A stretch of 64,000 nt of DNA from assembly GCA_018105865.1 (NCBI GenBank), contig JACLAT010000148.1, positions 1 to 64,000 on the forward strand, read 5' to 3'. The stretch's first letter is position 1. Each line of letters begins with the position of its first letter. Source of the DNA: Metaphire vulgaris (lineage: Eukaryota; Annelida; Clitellata; Crassiclitellata; Megascolecidae). A program made the position numbers and the translations under genes. Positions 13,934 through 22,574 of this stretch are shown piece after piece. The notes beneath the pieces are model-generated. The model was not told the DNA's origin and did not search any database. It saw only the letters and a list, made by a program, of their open reading frames with translations.

Positions 13934-15510
13934 GCCACATACATTTTTCCAAGAGGAGCAAAACACATTTTAATACAATGGTCACGGTTAATATTTTAGC
14001 AAGATTTTCAAATTTCACTGTGAAATATTGGTATGTGCATTTTCCAGGGGGCAAGTGCCCCCTTTTGCCCTAATGTGCGGGAGCCCATGGTTGCAAGGGA
14101 CCTATCCAGAAGATAATTTTTTTGTATTAATAGCAATATCCCCCACATTCTTCATCCTTAGAGTACTGGATATTTATTCTGTGTTGGCCCAGCACAGGCT
14201 AGCCCCTCCCCCATTCAGCCATTTTATTGATAACTTCAAGGCACCAAGCCTTGTACCCCATGGCCTTGGAACTTATGGACTGACGTCTACTTTATGTAAA
14301 ACGTGTTCTAATAGAATTGTGAATTTCTTGGCTGCAAATTAAGTTATGCCAGTCTGAAAGTGGTGAAATTTGATAGAAAAAGTTTTCTTGTATTTTGTTT
14401 AAACTGCCTTAATTTTGAAGTGCTTTAGAAAATTGGTTTGACTGGAGCACTGTGGGAGATATTTTCTGGTGATATTCTTGTATGTTCTAATTTTTCTGGT
14501 AATTTAAGCACAACTAGCAGCATGCTGAGTTAGAATTTCATTTCTGTGATCATATAAAGTGCACGTTCTTTATGTTTGGTTTCTTTGGAGGTTAATATTC
14601 TAATGTTTGATTCCAGGAGAAGTGCCACCAGTACTGGCCGAGCGAGCGATCTGCCAGGTATCAGTACTTTGTGGTTGACCCGATGGCCGAGTACAACATG
14701 CCGCAGTACATACTTCGAGAGTTCAAGGTCACCGATGCCAGGGTCAGCCAAGTGCAATAATTGCGTCATTCTGAATATTTGTGTTAAATAGAGTTCTATT
14801 TATGAATAGCTTCATTTTCAAATCTGGAATTATGACTGTTTGACTTTTTCAGCACTTAACATGAACTGATGCGTGTAACATGTGTGTGTGTGTGATTATT
14901 TGCTTGCTTGGCAGTCTTTAGTAGTTACATTGTTGAAAATAAATGGAGATGGTTTCGTCAACTGTCTGTAGGACGGCCAGTCAAGAACAGTCCGTCAATT
15001 CCAGTTCACGGAATGGCCGGAACAAGGCGTGCCAAAATCCGGAGAAGGTTTCATAGATTTCATCGGTCAAGTTCATAAAACCAAAGAGCAGTTTGGACAA
15101 GATGGTCCAATAACCGTTCACTGCAGGTTCGGATTCACACTCCTTGTCTTTATCTGCCCTTGTCTTTATCTGCCCTTGTCTTTATCTGCACTGGCATACT
15201 GATTTTTTCATACTTGATATACGGAGTTTTACCAGTATTTACTGGTATTGTCAGAAATAATCATAGCTTAATTTAGTTGTTTACATTGATCATCAAAGTG
15301 TACAGTTAAGATTTACCAAGAAAATTATTCTTAAGCCATTTGTAGATTCTTTGAATGAGTCTTATATAACCAGAAAGACCAGTGCTGTGGATGGTGTCCA
15401 TATCAGAATTAAATGGATTTCGACATGAGAGGTTTCTTAGTTGTTAATAAAAAAAGTCTGGAATATGTGAAGTTAAATTCATTTATTCTCAGTTTGAAGT
15501 TACTTTGGCC

Positions 15511-15585
<75 letters not shown>

Positions 15586-17665
15586 ACTGACAATTTCTTG
15601 TGCACCATATTACCAAATGTCAGGAGCAAGAGTACATTACAGAGTCTAACTATAAAAATAAATTAAAATAACAGTAATCATATAAAAAGAAAACAAAATG
15701 AATGGAAAAAATAAGTATATAAATAATGTTTGCACATGTTATCTGTCAGCGCTGGAGTCGGTCGCACGGGAGTTTTCGTCACATTGAGTGTCGTCCTGGA
15801 GCGAATGCGATACGAAGGCGTGGTTGACTTGTTCCAGACGGTGAAGATGCTTCGCACTCAGCGGCCGGCCATGGTCCAGACAGAAGTAAGTCGATTTTCT
15901 TCATTGTGACTTTTAGTCTCATTTGCATCAAAATCAGCCGAACGGAGTTGGGAATTCCGAATTTCTATAAAGTTATGAACATGGTGAAATTTCTTGACTG
16001 TTTATTTAAATAAGTTAATTGAAACTTTTTCTTGATGTCTTTGCAAGAAACTATTTTACTCCTGTACAAGACACAAAAAGCAGTACATGTGTAAGAAAGT
16101 GAACGGGTGCATTGTAAAATAGTCCACCTTGTGCCACAGCACGCTGACTTTGTGTCATATTTTTGGTACATAATTTCATACATCTGTTATAATGCTCAGG
16201 CCTAGAAAATGCATTTGAAGATTTGATATACTGTATGTCTTATGAGTGCAGTCATACCATACAATTGTTGCCATTCGAAGGTGAAAAGAGACCGATCAAA
16301 TGCATTGGAATTGATTTTCGAGTGAAAATTATATCATTTCATCTGAGCATAAAGTCGTAGTCAAGTTGTAAAGTTGTACTTGATGATTTATTAGTGAAAT
16401 AGCAGAATTTTGTCGTTAAGAGTTAAATTGATTCAATCTTGTTAGGTCTGCTCACAAACTCCTGAGGTAGGTTTTTAAAATGAATGTTGTTACTACTGCT
16501 CTGAGCAAAGTATGATTATTTCATTTTTCATCATTTCTCTTTCTTTCTACAATATATTTGATTTATATCTATCTTGTTTTGTTATCTTCTGTTGAAAACG
16601 ACAGTCTGTTTGGCGAGTTTGTGATTGATAAAATGCAAAATGCTTTTCTTTGATTCTGTTTTCTATATATTTTGTTGTTATATTTTGGGGCAAAATTATT
16701 GATATTATTTCTGAAAAATTGACATTACTTCTCAAGGTCTGTAAAAATTAACCTTTGTTAGCATGGAGGCTGAACATCTTAAGTTTACAGATTCCAAAAT
16801 TGATTTCAGTCAAGCTTTAGCATCTATAAACTTAACTGAACCATTGGGACAGCTGTGAAGTAAACAGCAATTGGGTTCGCAAAATTAATGTTGGAGAATG
16901 CGTGATTTGGTTTTTCTGAACACAGTGTACATTCATTTATAATATTATATAGTGGCCATGGAAATTTCAGTCTTTATGTTTGCTTCATCTGTCCTCTGTT
17001 CTTGTTATTCCTTGCTTTTGTATGCTCAACAAGATGCCTGCATCAGGTACATAATCAGGAACACTTTAGTGAATGTTGAATGATGACAGCAATGATACTG
17101 TATACCAGAGTATTGGCACATTGTGTTTAAGAGATTATGAGTTCAACAAGAGGTTATGAGTTCAACATTTACTCCAGGAACATTATCTGCCTCTTGCATG
17201 AGTAAATAATGACTCAGGAGTCAGGAACTTGACCAGTGATGGTAATCTATAAGCAAATAATGCAACGACAGCATTACAGTGCATTCCAATAGCCACTGTT
17301 GTATTTGAAAAAGGTAGAAGCACGTAAGATGTGTGCAAAGTACTGTGTATTGTTGGCACTACACTCAAAAATATGCAGCCTACAAGTTCAGTAAGCACCA
17401 TTACAGACAAATATTACATTGGATTTATTTTAAATGTGATTTTTTTTTCTGACTGCTATATGAATAATTGTGATGAAGTTGCCAAATTCACCTTATCTGC
17501 ACAATAGGCTTAGGACAAAGACTTTACAGATATTACAAATATTACCTGTCAATATTGCACCACAATACTCATGATTCTTGTTACTTCTTTAAACAGGACC
17601 ATTACACATTCTGTTACCGCGCTGCGCTGGAATACCTTGGATCGTTCGACCACTATGCAAACTAA
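387..17665 (+). CDS. LAR-type receptor protein tyrosine phosphatase, 3' part of gene (13 exons in window)
   Basis: Single-pass receptor tyrosine phosphatase of the LAR (PTPRF/PTPRD/PTPRS) family, which dephosphorylates phosphotyrosine proteins at cell junctions and axons. Exons seen: 387-559, 2990-3284, 3695-3797, 4588-4706, 8658-8812, 9453-9738, 10349-10442, 10976-11052, 12114-12248, 14617-14742, 14972-15126, 15750-15885, 17597-17665. Order: transmembrane helix, HPPIP juxtamembrane motif, D1 ([10 protein letters not shown] loop, [11 protein letters not shown]-loop), D2 (WPEQGVP loop, [10 protein letters not shown]). The Ig and fibronectin ectodomain lies upstream of the window. Exons from 8658 on are all in frame and phase-consistent; the first four carry several single-base indels. 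The C-terminus LGSFDHYAN is typical of LAR. Family assignment is secure; which paralogue cannot be told. Confidence 0.93.
1648..1849. mobile_element. hAT-type MITE (CAGGGCC ends)
   Basis: Left end CAGGGCCATA, right end CGGCCCTG. Flanked by GCTTGACC (1640-1647) and ACTTGACC (1850-1857), 7 of 8 identical. Contains TTTTTTGCTTGTCAG, the core motif shared with other MITEs here. Confidence 0.8.
2546..2720. mobile_element. MITE, GGTCCACCC / GGATGAGCCC family, copy 2
   Basis: TGGTCCACCCATATAGTATG at the left, TACTATATGGATGAGCCC at the right, with the same interior block (GGAGGGAGGATTTGGAGATT ... ACTATGCCTTTTTGCATATG) as the copy at 133-282. Confidence 0.65.
2990..3284 (+). CDS. LAR exon: cytoplasmic juxtamembrane and start of D1 (frameshifted)
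   Basis: Contains [27 protein letters not shown], then [19 protein letters not shown], the canonical start of a LAR D1 domain, but spread over all three frames. Identifiable indels: an extra C after GCC in VIA(YD), a missing G before GSDYIN, an extra C before the ATQ codons, and two missing bases before GQQFT. Donor CAG|GTAGTG. Acceptor CGTATAG at 2983-2989 is an inference. Confidence 0.7.
3695..3797 (+). CDS. LAR exon: D1 GPLPET...WRMVWEQ...MMTKLEE block (frameshifted)
   Basis: Acceptor TTTTTTCCTCAG, donor GTCA|GTACGT. Translating with shifts gives [28 protein letters not shown], the D1 segment after ATQ. Two extra bases (A in the GAAAACC run, C in GGCGCATTT) and one missing base (GGGCGCT) break the frame. 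The orthologous block in D2 (12114-12248) is intact. Confidence 0.7.
3945..4000. repeat. (TA)n microsatellite
   Basis: About 28 TA dinucleotides preceded by (TATG)n/(TG)n. Confidence 0.95.
4588..4706 (+). CDS. LAR exon: D1 KCDQYWP block (frameshifted)
   Basis: Acceptor TTTTCAG, donor ACTCAA|GTGTGAG. Reads [13 protein letters not shown], then after one missing base [21 protein letters not shown]. This is the D1 strand leading to the WPD-loop exon. An extra A in the AAAA run at the start is also needed to keep phase with the previous exon. Confidence 0.68.
4802..4969. mobile_element. hAT-type MITE, (C)AGTGTTTAATCTAG family
   Basis: Ends CAGGTTTAATCTAGGC and GTCTAGATTAAACACTG are inverted repeats. 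Perfect 8-bp duplication ATTTCTAC at 4794-4801 and 4970-4977. Same family as 8409-8591, 35584-35899 and 38155-38461. Intronic in the LAR gene. Confidence 0.9.
5576..7129 (-). mobile_element. hAT element with TTF-type zinc finger remnant, third level
   Basis: Perfect 14-bp terminal inverted repeats CAGTGGCGTAACCA / TGGTTACGCCACTG and perfect 8-bp duplication GATTAGTT (5568-5575, 7130-7137). The minus strand at about 5863-6066 encodes [18 protein letters not shown], then [20 protein letters not shown] and FGEPDWQHA, the TTF-type zinc finger that opens many hAT transposases. The rest of the transposase is missing. A related copy lies at about 56740-57881. Confidence 0.88.
5626..5755. mobile_element. 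MITE with GGGCTGTCCATAAATTACGT ends, fourth level
   Basis: Ends GGGCTGTCCATAAATTACGT and ACGTAATTTATGGACAG form inverted repeats. It sits about 50 bp inside the left end of the hAT element and recurs about 47 bp inside the matching end of the 57-kb copy (57724-57837), so it was part of the hAT before that element spread. Related ends at 4513-4560 and 62630-62740. Confidence 0.75.
8043..8400 (-). mobile_element. L2/CR1-like LINE reverse transcriptase fragment
   Basis: Minus-strand frames give [46 protein letters not shown] and [19 protein letters not shown], the C-terminal reverse transcriptase region of L2/CR1-like elements. Several frameshifts; non-functional. Confidence 0.85.
8409..8591. 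mobile_element. hAT-type MITE, CAGTGTTTAATCTAG family
   Basis: Ends CAGTGTTTAATCTAGACTC and GGCCTAGATTAAACCCTG. Perfect 8-bp duplication TACGTAAT (8401-8408, 8592-8599). Inserted beside an L2/CR1-like LINE fragment in a LAR intron. Confidence 0.9.
8658..8812 (+). CDS. LAR exon: D1 WPD loop and catalytic cysteine
   Basis: 155 nt, acceptor TTTCTAG, donor TGCAG|GTCAGC. Encodes [20 protein letters not shown] and ends VVHCS, so it holds both the general-acid Asp of the WPD loop and the nucleophilic Cys. The codon for the Ser after Cys is split with the next exon. Frame is clean. The D2 counterpart at 14972-15126 has the same length and phase. Confidence 0.93.
9048..9168. repeat. (CT)n(AC)n microsatellite
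   Basis: CTCTCC-rich start, then more than 25 CT units, then about 10 AC units. The derived Arg/Glu and Ser/Leu frames are not genes. Confidence 0.95.
9453..9738 (+). CDS. LAR exon: D1 P-loop AGVGRTG to end of D1
   Basis: 286 nt, acceptor GCTATAG, donor TTCAAG|GTCAGC. Begins [19 protein letters not shown], continues through [33 protein letters not shown] and [11 protein letters not shown], and ends GMEVEFK. This completes D1 and enters the D1-D2 linker. Open throughout, unlike the 5' exons of the gene. Confidence 0.94.
10349..10442 (+). CDS. LAR exon: D1-D2 linker
   Basis: 94 nt, acceptor TTCTTGCAG, donor CCTT|GTGAGC. Encodes [20 protein letters not shown], then [11 protein letters not shown]. 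The split Tyr codon is completed by the next exon (PYES), which fixes both splice sites. Confidence 0.92.
10976..11052 (+). CDS. LAR exon: start of D2
   Basis: 77 nt, acceptor TTTTTCAG, donor GAT|GTAAAC. Encodes [20 protein letters not shown], then ASFID, the D2 equivalent of the D1 [13 protein letters not shown] block. Confidence 0.92.
11275..11450. repeat. LINE-tail-like dispersed repeat
   Basis: ATATAGCGCTATAGCAGGCC ... GAGCGCTTTACATATTGCAC, AAGTTCCAAAGGAGGGGATT. Minus strand resembles the decayed end of an L2/CR1-like LINE. In a LAR intron. Confidence 0.45.
12114..12248 (+). CDS. LAR exon: D2 [14 protein letters not shown] to KLREMGR
   Basis: 135 nt, phase 0 at both ends, acceptor TACCCAG, donor AGG|GTAAGA. 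Encodes [40 protein letters not shown]. Near-invariant LAR D2 sequence. Confidence 0.94.
12712..12846 (+). mobile_element. degraded tRNA-derived SINE-like repeat
   Basis: TGGCAGTCCAGTGGTTAATG resembles a pol III A box; about 40 bp on, GGTTGTAAACGAGTTA is a poor B box. The following part (GAAGTCTGCAAATATGGGAG ... GGTTGCAAG) recurs at 14083-14175 and 33120-33240. The LINE at 12896-13932 splits it. Confidence 0.4.
12896..13932 (+). mobile_element. 5'-truncated LINE with reverse transcriptase catalytic motifs
   Basis: Encodes [20 protein letters not shown] and FADDTKL (the catalytic FADD block), KCSVMHVG, and after frameshifts [14 protein letters not shown] and ETYKIMTGK / RGHKCKMF segments. This is a jockey/CR1-type reverse transcriptase C-terminal half. 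3' end is (ATT)n. Flanked by near-identical 24-bp sequences (12872-12895, 13943-13966), a possible unusually long target duplication. Confidence 0.88.
13880..13933. repeat. (ATT)n microsatellite, LINE tail
   Basis: About 17 ATT units forming the 3' tail of the LINE at 12896-13932. Similar (ATT)n/(AAT)n runs: 1178-1212, 11772-11818, 15512-15583, 39181-39215, 47543-47603, 62177-62204. Confidence 0.9.
14617..14742 (+). CDS. LAR exon: D2 EKCHQYWP block
   Basis: 126 nt, phase 0, acceptor GATTCCAG, donor AGG|GTCAGC. Encodes [42 protein letters not shown]. Typical of the LAR D2. Confidence 0.94.
14972..15126 (+). CDS. LAR exon: D2 pseudo-WPD (WPE) loop and D2 cysteine
   Basis: 155 nt, acceptor CTGTAG, donor TGCAG|GTTCGG. 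Encodes [20 protein letters not shown] and ends ITVHCS. The loop Asp is Glu, the known LAR-family feature that leaves D2 nearly inactive although the Cys is kept. Same length, phase and cut point as the D1 exon at 8658-8812. Confidence 0.95.
15512..15583. repeat. (ATT)n microsatellite
   Basis: About 24 ATT units in the LAR intron between the two halves of the D2 active-site loop. Confidence 0.95.
15750..15885 (+). CDS. LAR exon: D2 AGVGRTG to VQTE
   Basis: 136 nt, acceptor ATCTGTCAG, donor GAA|GTAAGT. Encodes [45 protein letters not shown]. Intact D2 P-loop. Confidence 0.95.
15886..17596 (+). other. last LAR intron, no feature seen
   Basis: AT-rich sequence with consensus donor GTAAGT and acceptor TTTAAACAG. 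I see no repeat, exon or RNA gene in it. Confidence 0.6.
17597..17665 (+). CDS. LAR terminal coding exon with stop
   Basis: Acceptor TTTAAACAG. Encodes [22 protein letters not shown], stop TAA at 17663-17665. The C-terminal [12 protein letters not shown] signature is diagnostic of LAR-type phosphatases. Confidence 0.95.
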   Translation, partial: DHYTFCYRAALEYLGSFDHYAN

Positions 17666-18215
17666 GGGGGTGCAAGGTGCAATGGACATACGCGACAAGT
17701 TATTAATATCTTCCAATTGCTTCGATTTACAGCAAAACTGGTACCATTTGTCTTGGCATTTATAGCAGTAGCCTGCCAATGTTCGGACGAGGCGGCTGCA
17801 AGACGACAGTTGAAACAAGGTGGCCGCATCCCGTGACCACATTTTGTCAAAATATATTTATCGCAATCGATTGTACACAGCTTAATTTGCCATTGCTGGC
17901 GTGTTCAACAAATGTTCCAAGTCTGGTATTTTTATATTTTGTCAGCTGCTAGTTGTCATAATTAGTTGCAGAAATTCAACATTCGATATATATCAATTGG
18001 TGGTAGTGTCGATGGGATCCTGTTGGTGAAGTAGTGTCTGCAGATTGTAATACGATACGATATGTACGTACTGTAATTATTTAATGTTGACTTTGTTGCT
18101 GCTGTTTCCTTGGCTAATAATCATTTGTACATAGCAATTAAGGTGTTTGCATTTAGTGGAAAAGAACTTTTTACACAGCATTGAATAAAGTTTTTGTTAC
18201 GAATCTGTGTTTCAC
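17666..18215 (+). other. LAR 3' untranslated region with poly(A) signal
   Basis: No coding sequence after the stop. A canonical AATAAA lies at about 18184-18189, followed by T-rich sequence, so the transcript probably ends near 18,200. It ends less than 900 bp from the stop codon of the opposing SCPx gene. Confidence 0.6.
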
Positions 18216-18334
18216 TTGTCAATTACAATCACCTCTGATTTCACATTTTATGTAATGCCACAACAATTCAATACTACAATATTAGTACTCTCTTATTTCC
18301 CAATGATTACATGTCTACTCAGGATCTACTGAAT

Positions 18335-18640
18335 GTAATGTAATGTGACATTTGTATAGCGCCTCTTCTATTTCTACTCAGAGGCACTCCTGGCATTGGA
18401 GTCGCAGGGTAAAGTACCAGTAGTGAGACTTTAGCTTTCGCATTGAGCAGAGCGAGGGAGTAAGAAGTGATTCCCGAATGGATGGGTTCAAGGCATTCCA
18501 GAGGGAGGGTCCAGTCACTGCAAAAACCTGATGTTAAGTAAGAGCAGTGCGTGATCTGGGGATATAAACATTCTTCTGATCAGTGGAGCGGAGCAGACGA
18601 TGAGCAGCATCTGAACCATCTCCAAACAGCTACTCACTTT
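18335..18640 (+). repeat. dispersed repeat with (ATGTA)n start, intergenic
   Basis: GAATGTAATGTAATGTGACA, TTTGTATAGCGCCTCTTC. Related pieces at 26410-26500 and 31925-31975. The part CATTCCAGAGGGAGGGTCCA, GTCACTGCAAAAAC recalls decayed LINE 3' ends. Fills most of the gap between the two convergent genes. Confidence 0.5.
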
Positions 18641-19076
18641 AGTCTGACATTCAGTTGAAAGTTTTATTTTTAAGTAAAATTATTGAAAAATGCCACAAAA
18701 TGGCAGTGATTTTACAACAACTCAAGATGTAAAATATTACTAATACTGTATAATTGTATAACTTGACCATAGCTAAAAGATTACAACAAATTATCAATTT
18801 ATGAACATGAACTATTTACAGATAAAGGCTGGCTGTAAATAAAGACTGACATCCTAACAATACCCTTAATCAATAATTATTCAAGTTCTGTTATACAATT
18901 TAAACCAATACTTAACATTATATGCAATTTCACTTATTATAATTCACATAATTACTGTTGCTGGAATGTTGAATTTGTAAAAGTTTCTGTTGAAACAACA
19001 GTGTTCTATAATTAAAACCAAGACAAGTTAAGTATTATCAATAGTTGTCAAATTAAATAATGGATCGGCACTTGGT
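18640..19076 (-). other. SCP2: SCPx 3' untranslated region (probable extent)
   Basis: AT-rich non-coding sequence below the SKL stop. A minus-strand AATAAA (TTTATT on the plus strand) lies at about 18663-18668. The end point is inferred from that signal only. Confidence 0.4.
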
Positions 19077-19172
19077 TCAGAGTTTAGATTTTCCCGTCTT
19101 TGGCTGCAGCTGTTGCAATTTCATTGCAAGAGCCATGTTTCCCGCTATCTTCAGCTTGCCCTGGAAAAATGC
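19077..19172 (-). CDS. SCP2: SCPx exon 18, C-terminus with peroxisomal signal
   Basis: 96 nt including stop, acceptor TTCTTTAG. Encodes [31 protein letters not shown], stop. The final SKL is a canonical PTS1, so both the fusion and any SCP2-only product would go to peroxisomes. Confidence 0.96.
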   Translation of the reverse strand, partial: AFFQGKLKIAGNMALAMKLQQLQPKTGKSKL

Positions 19173-22100
19173 CTAAAGAAAAACACCAGCTATTGTTTTA
19201 TCTACTGGCATTTGTATCTACCAGATACACGAAAACTTAAAATGTGATAAAAATGTGCCACACGTCCATGAATAACATTATAGTTGAACTAAATTAATTA
19301 ATCAATACAGATCTAATAGGCAGGTCCTCCGAGAGAAATTCCGGGCCCCTGTGCAGAATGGCCGACGGGCCCTTTTCGTAATAATTTCTTGGCGACCTTT
19401 TTTTTTTTTGCTTGTCAGCCGTTTATAAGTGTTGACGGCCTTTTTTTTTTGCTTGTCAGCCGTTTATAAGTGTTGACGGCCTTTTTTTTTTGCTTGTCGG
19501 CCATTATTTAGCACTGTGTCCCGGGCCCCCTTGTGCTCGCCGGGCCCCTCTGCTGAACTGACATTTTAACCATTCTTTCGTGTTATTATTCATTTTATTG
19601 TTAATTATACATATTCATCATCGGCCCGGGCCCCCTCCAGACCGCCGGGCCCCTGTGCAGTTGCCCCCCTGCCCCCCTCTCGGAGGGCCTGCTAATAGGT
19701 TACACTTTGTTCAAGCTTTTACAGAATGCTCAGTTGTAAACAACTTGGGTCTAGGCAAATATCAGTGTTCAGTGTTTGCAGCTAACCAATCTCATCTCAA
19801 ATGACAGATTAAAATGTTTCATGATTTTAACAGATTAAAAAATAAATTTCAGGCTTAACAGTTTTACACTAATCGTAGAAAAATATGCATAAACTAGAAA
19901 GATGCTCGCTTCGCTCGCAGTGCAGGATAAAACTAATCCAATACCTATACCCAATAGCCAATCATTGAATTCATGCTGAACAACATTTCAATGATCGCCA
20001 CCTAGCCAAGCTCTGCGCCACGTAATAATTAGGCCTATGTACGCGTTAAAATCACGCAACTGTGGCCATTTGTGATGCTGTACACGTATTTTTTTGTAAT
20101 GCGTTAAAATATGCGTTAAGATCCTCAAGCTACGAACAATTGTTACCAATAGCAACGTCGTCGCACGCCCACCCCTCTGACGCTGCAATGACTCGACTAA
20201 ACCGTGTTAAACTACGAACAATTGTTACCAATAGCAACGTCGTCTTCGAACATCGTCCACCAACGCATCGCGCGACGTAAGAACTAAACCGTCTACCAAT
20301 AGCAGACATGGGTCAATTACAATTGTAATTGTAATTCAATTGTAATTAATTACATTTGGCCAATGTAATTGTAATTGTAATTGGTCTGTGGAAAGTTCAA
20401 TTACAAGTAATTGTAATTGTAATTGTCTTATGTGTAATTGTAATTGTAATTGAGCTATTGTAATTGTTTTACTCAATTACAGGAATGTGAGTTTTATAAG
20501 TCCTAATAACGTATTAGTATGTATGAGCCGAAGTCTTGTCAGTCTATGAATGTATGGCAGTGAATACAGTGGATGGTTAGTGAGTTGTCAAAGCACAACA
20601 GTTATTGGTAAATGGACTCACTGTTTGTCAGTTGCCATGCAAAATTTACTTACTTACTTTTTACTGCCTTTCAAATTGGAAGGGAACCAGCTTATCATTT
20701 GTCTACTTCCTGTGTTCTGCGGCTGCGCTTTTTTGTGAATAAAAGTTTAATGCCAGTAAAGATGAGCGTAAATCAAGCAGGAGTAATATGGAATTATTTT
20801 GAAAAGTCTGATGACTTTAATAATACTGTTTCCAATGCAAATGTTAAAGTGAAGTGCCGGTTGTGTGGTGAATTAGTGTCATGCTCGAAAAAGGCTACTT
20901 CGAATTTGTTGATTCATTTGCAGGTTTGTGTTACGGTTTTTGAAATCGGCCGTAGCATATGACTTTGTTGAACTAATTTATGTTAATTATTTTAGACACT
21001 TAAGTTTATTAAAAGAAGCAGAAAGAGGAATGAAAAGTAATTGTATTTGTAATTGTAATTGACACATTTATAATTGTAATTGTAATTGATCCCAATGTAA
21101 TTGGCTGTAATTGTAATTGTAATTGTAATTGACAAAAATCCATGTAATTGTAATGTAATTGTAATTGCTTAAAACGTAATTGACCCATGTCTGACCAATA
21201 GTCAACGCTCACCCACCAACGCATCGCGACGTAAGGACTAAACGGTCTAAACCGTCTACCAATAGTCAACCAATCAGAACGCTTGAAGGTAACAGACAGA
21301 GAGACATACAGATAAGGATCTTAATATTATAGATAGTCTGCAATTTAAAAATAAGTTAAGCTTTTATTTTATTTTTTTAATTTCACATTCTGGAAAGCTC
21401 GGCTAAACTGTGATCATTAGCCATTACAACCAAGCAGTCAACACAACTTGCAAGTTATAAGAACATATGCCCATGCATATCGTCACAATTAGGATATTGT
21501 TGACATTAGTATTTTTACGTAAGGCGAGTAGAAGTATAAGAGGCATTATAATATTTTAAGCTCCCTATTATATTACTGACCTGCTGTGGATTGAGTTGGC
21601 CAGTCATCAGCTGCAGTAAACCTTCATCATCCATAGAAATTGTCACATCACCTTTACCTGAAATTAATTTTAACACACAAATTGATAAAATCATCATTAC
21701 AAAGACCTTGGAATCTTAGTTACAACATTTGTAGATAGTGCTTTTGCTGCATTCAAAGTTTCACACCAGATGCTCGAAGTACTGCTTACCTATCCTCTGT
21801 CCGGTCTCATCTAGAAATAACAGTGGCAATGCAAAAGAGGACAAACTATCATCGAAGTCTTGTTAGATTTTTTAAAAATCCTCGGACGCAAATAAATATT
21901 ACTATTAAACAAAATTTATATAACTTAACCCTTTTTACCGTTCATTTATTTGTAACGAAATGTAAAATGGACGCATATTCTTGGGGCAAACGGAAAAAGG
22001 ATTAATATAGGAAAAATAAGTTCTTTTAAAGCTGATATGGTTATGACAAAAAAAGTCAAAGAAAAAATTGAAAAAAATCAGAAAATGATTATGTATATAC

Positions 22101-22501
22101 ATTGAGAACTCACAAAAGCCCAATGAAACTTTGAAAAGATATTTTTACGTTTTATTCGCTGATTAATTACCTGCTGGATCAAATTTAACCGAGCCTTTTC
22201 CATTCTTAACATCAACAATCCAGACGCCTTCATCCTTCCCTTTCTTCACCTTGAAACAGTAGACGCCATTTATCTTCTTGACGTATTCGGCACCATTCTG
22301 CACAAAACCAGAAACAAAAGCCAATCAAATTAACATTCGAAATGTAAAATTCAAGGCTACAATCTGAGAAAAAGGACTTGCAAACAACTTGATTTGTGGA
22401 AAGCAAAGCAATGATTTCATTCATACAAAAGGATCTCAGTATAACTGATGCTAAGGTACAGATTCTGCTATAACAGTTCATTTTAATGGAATTACATCAT
22501 G

Positions 22502-22574
<73 letters not shown>

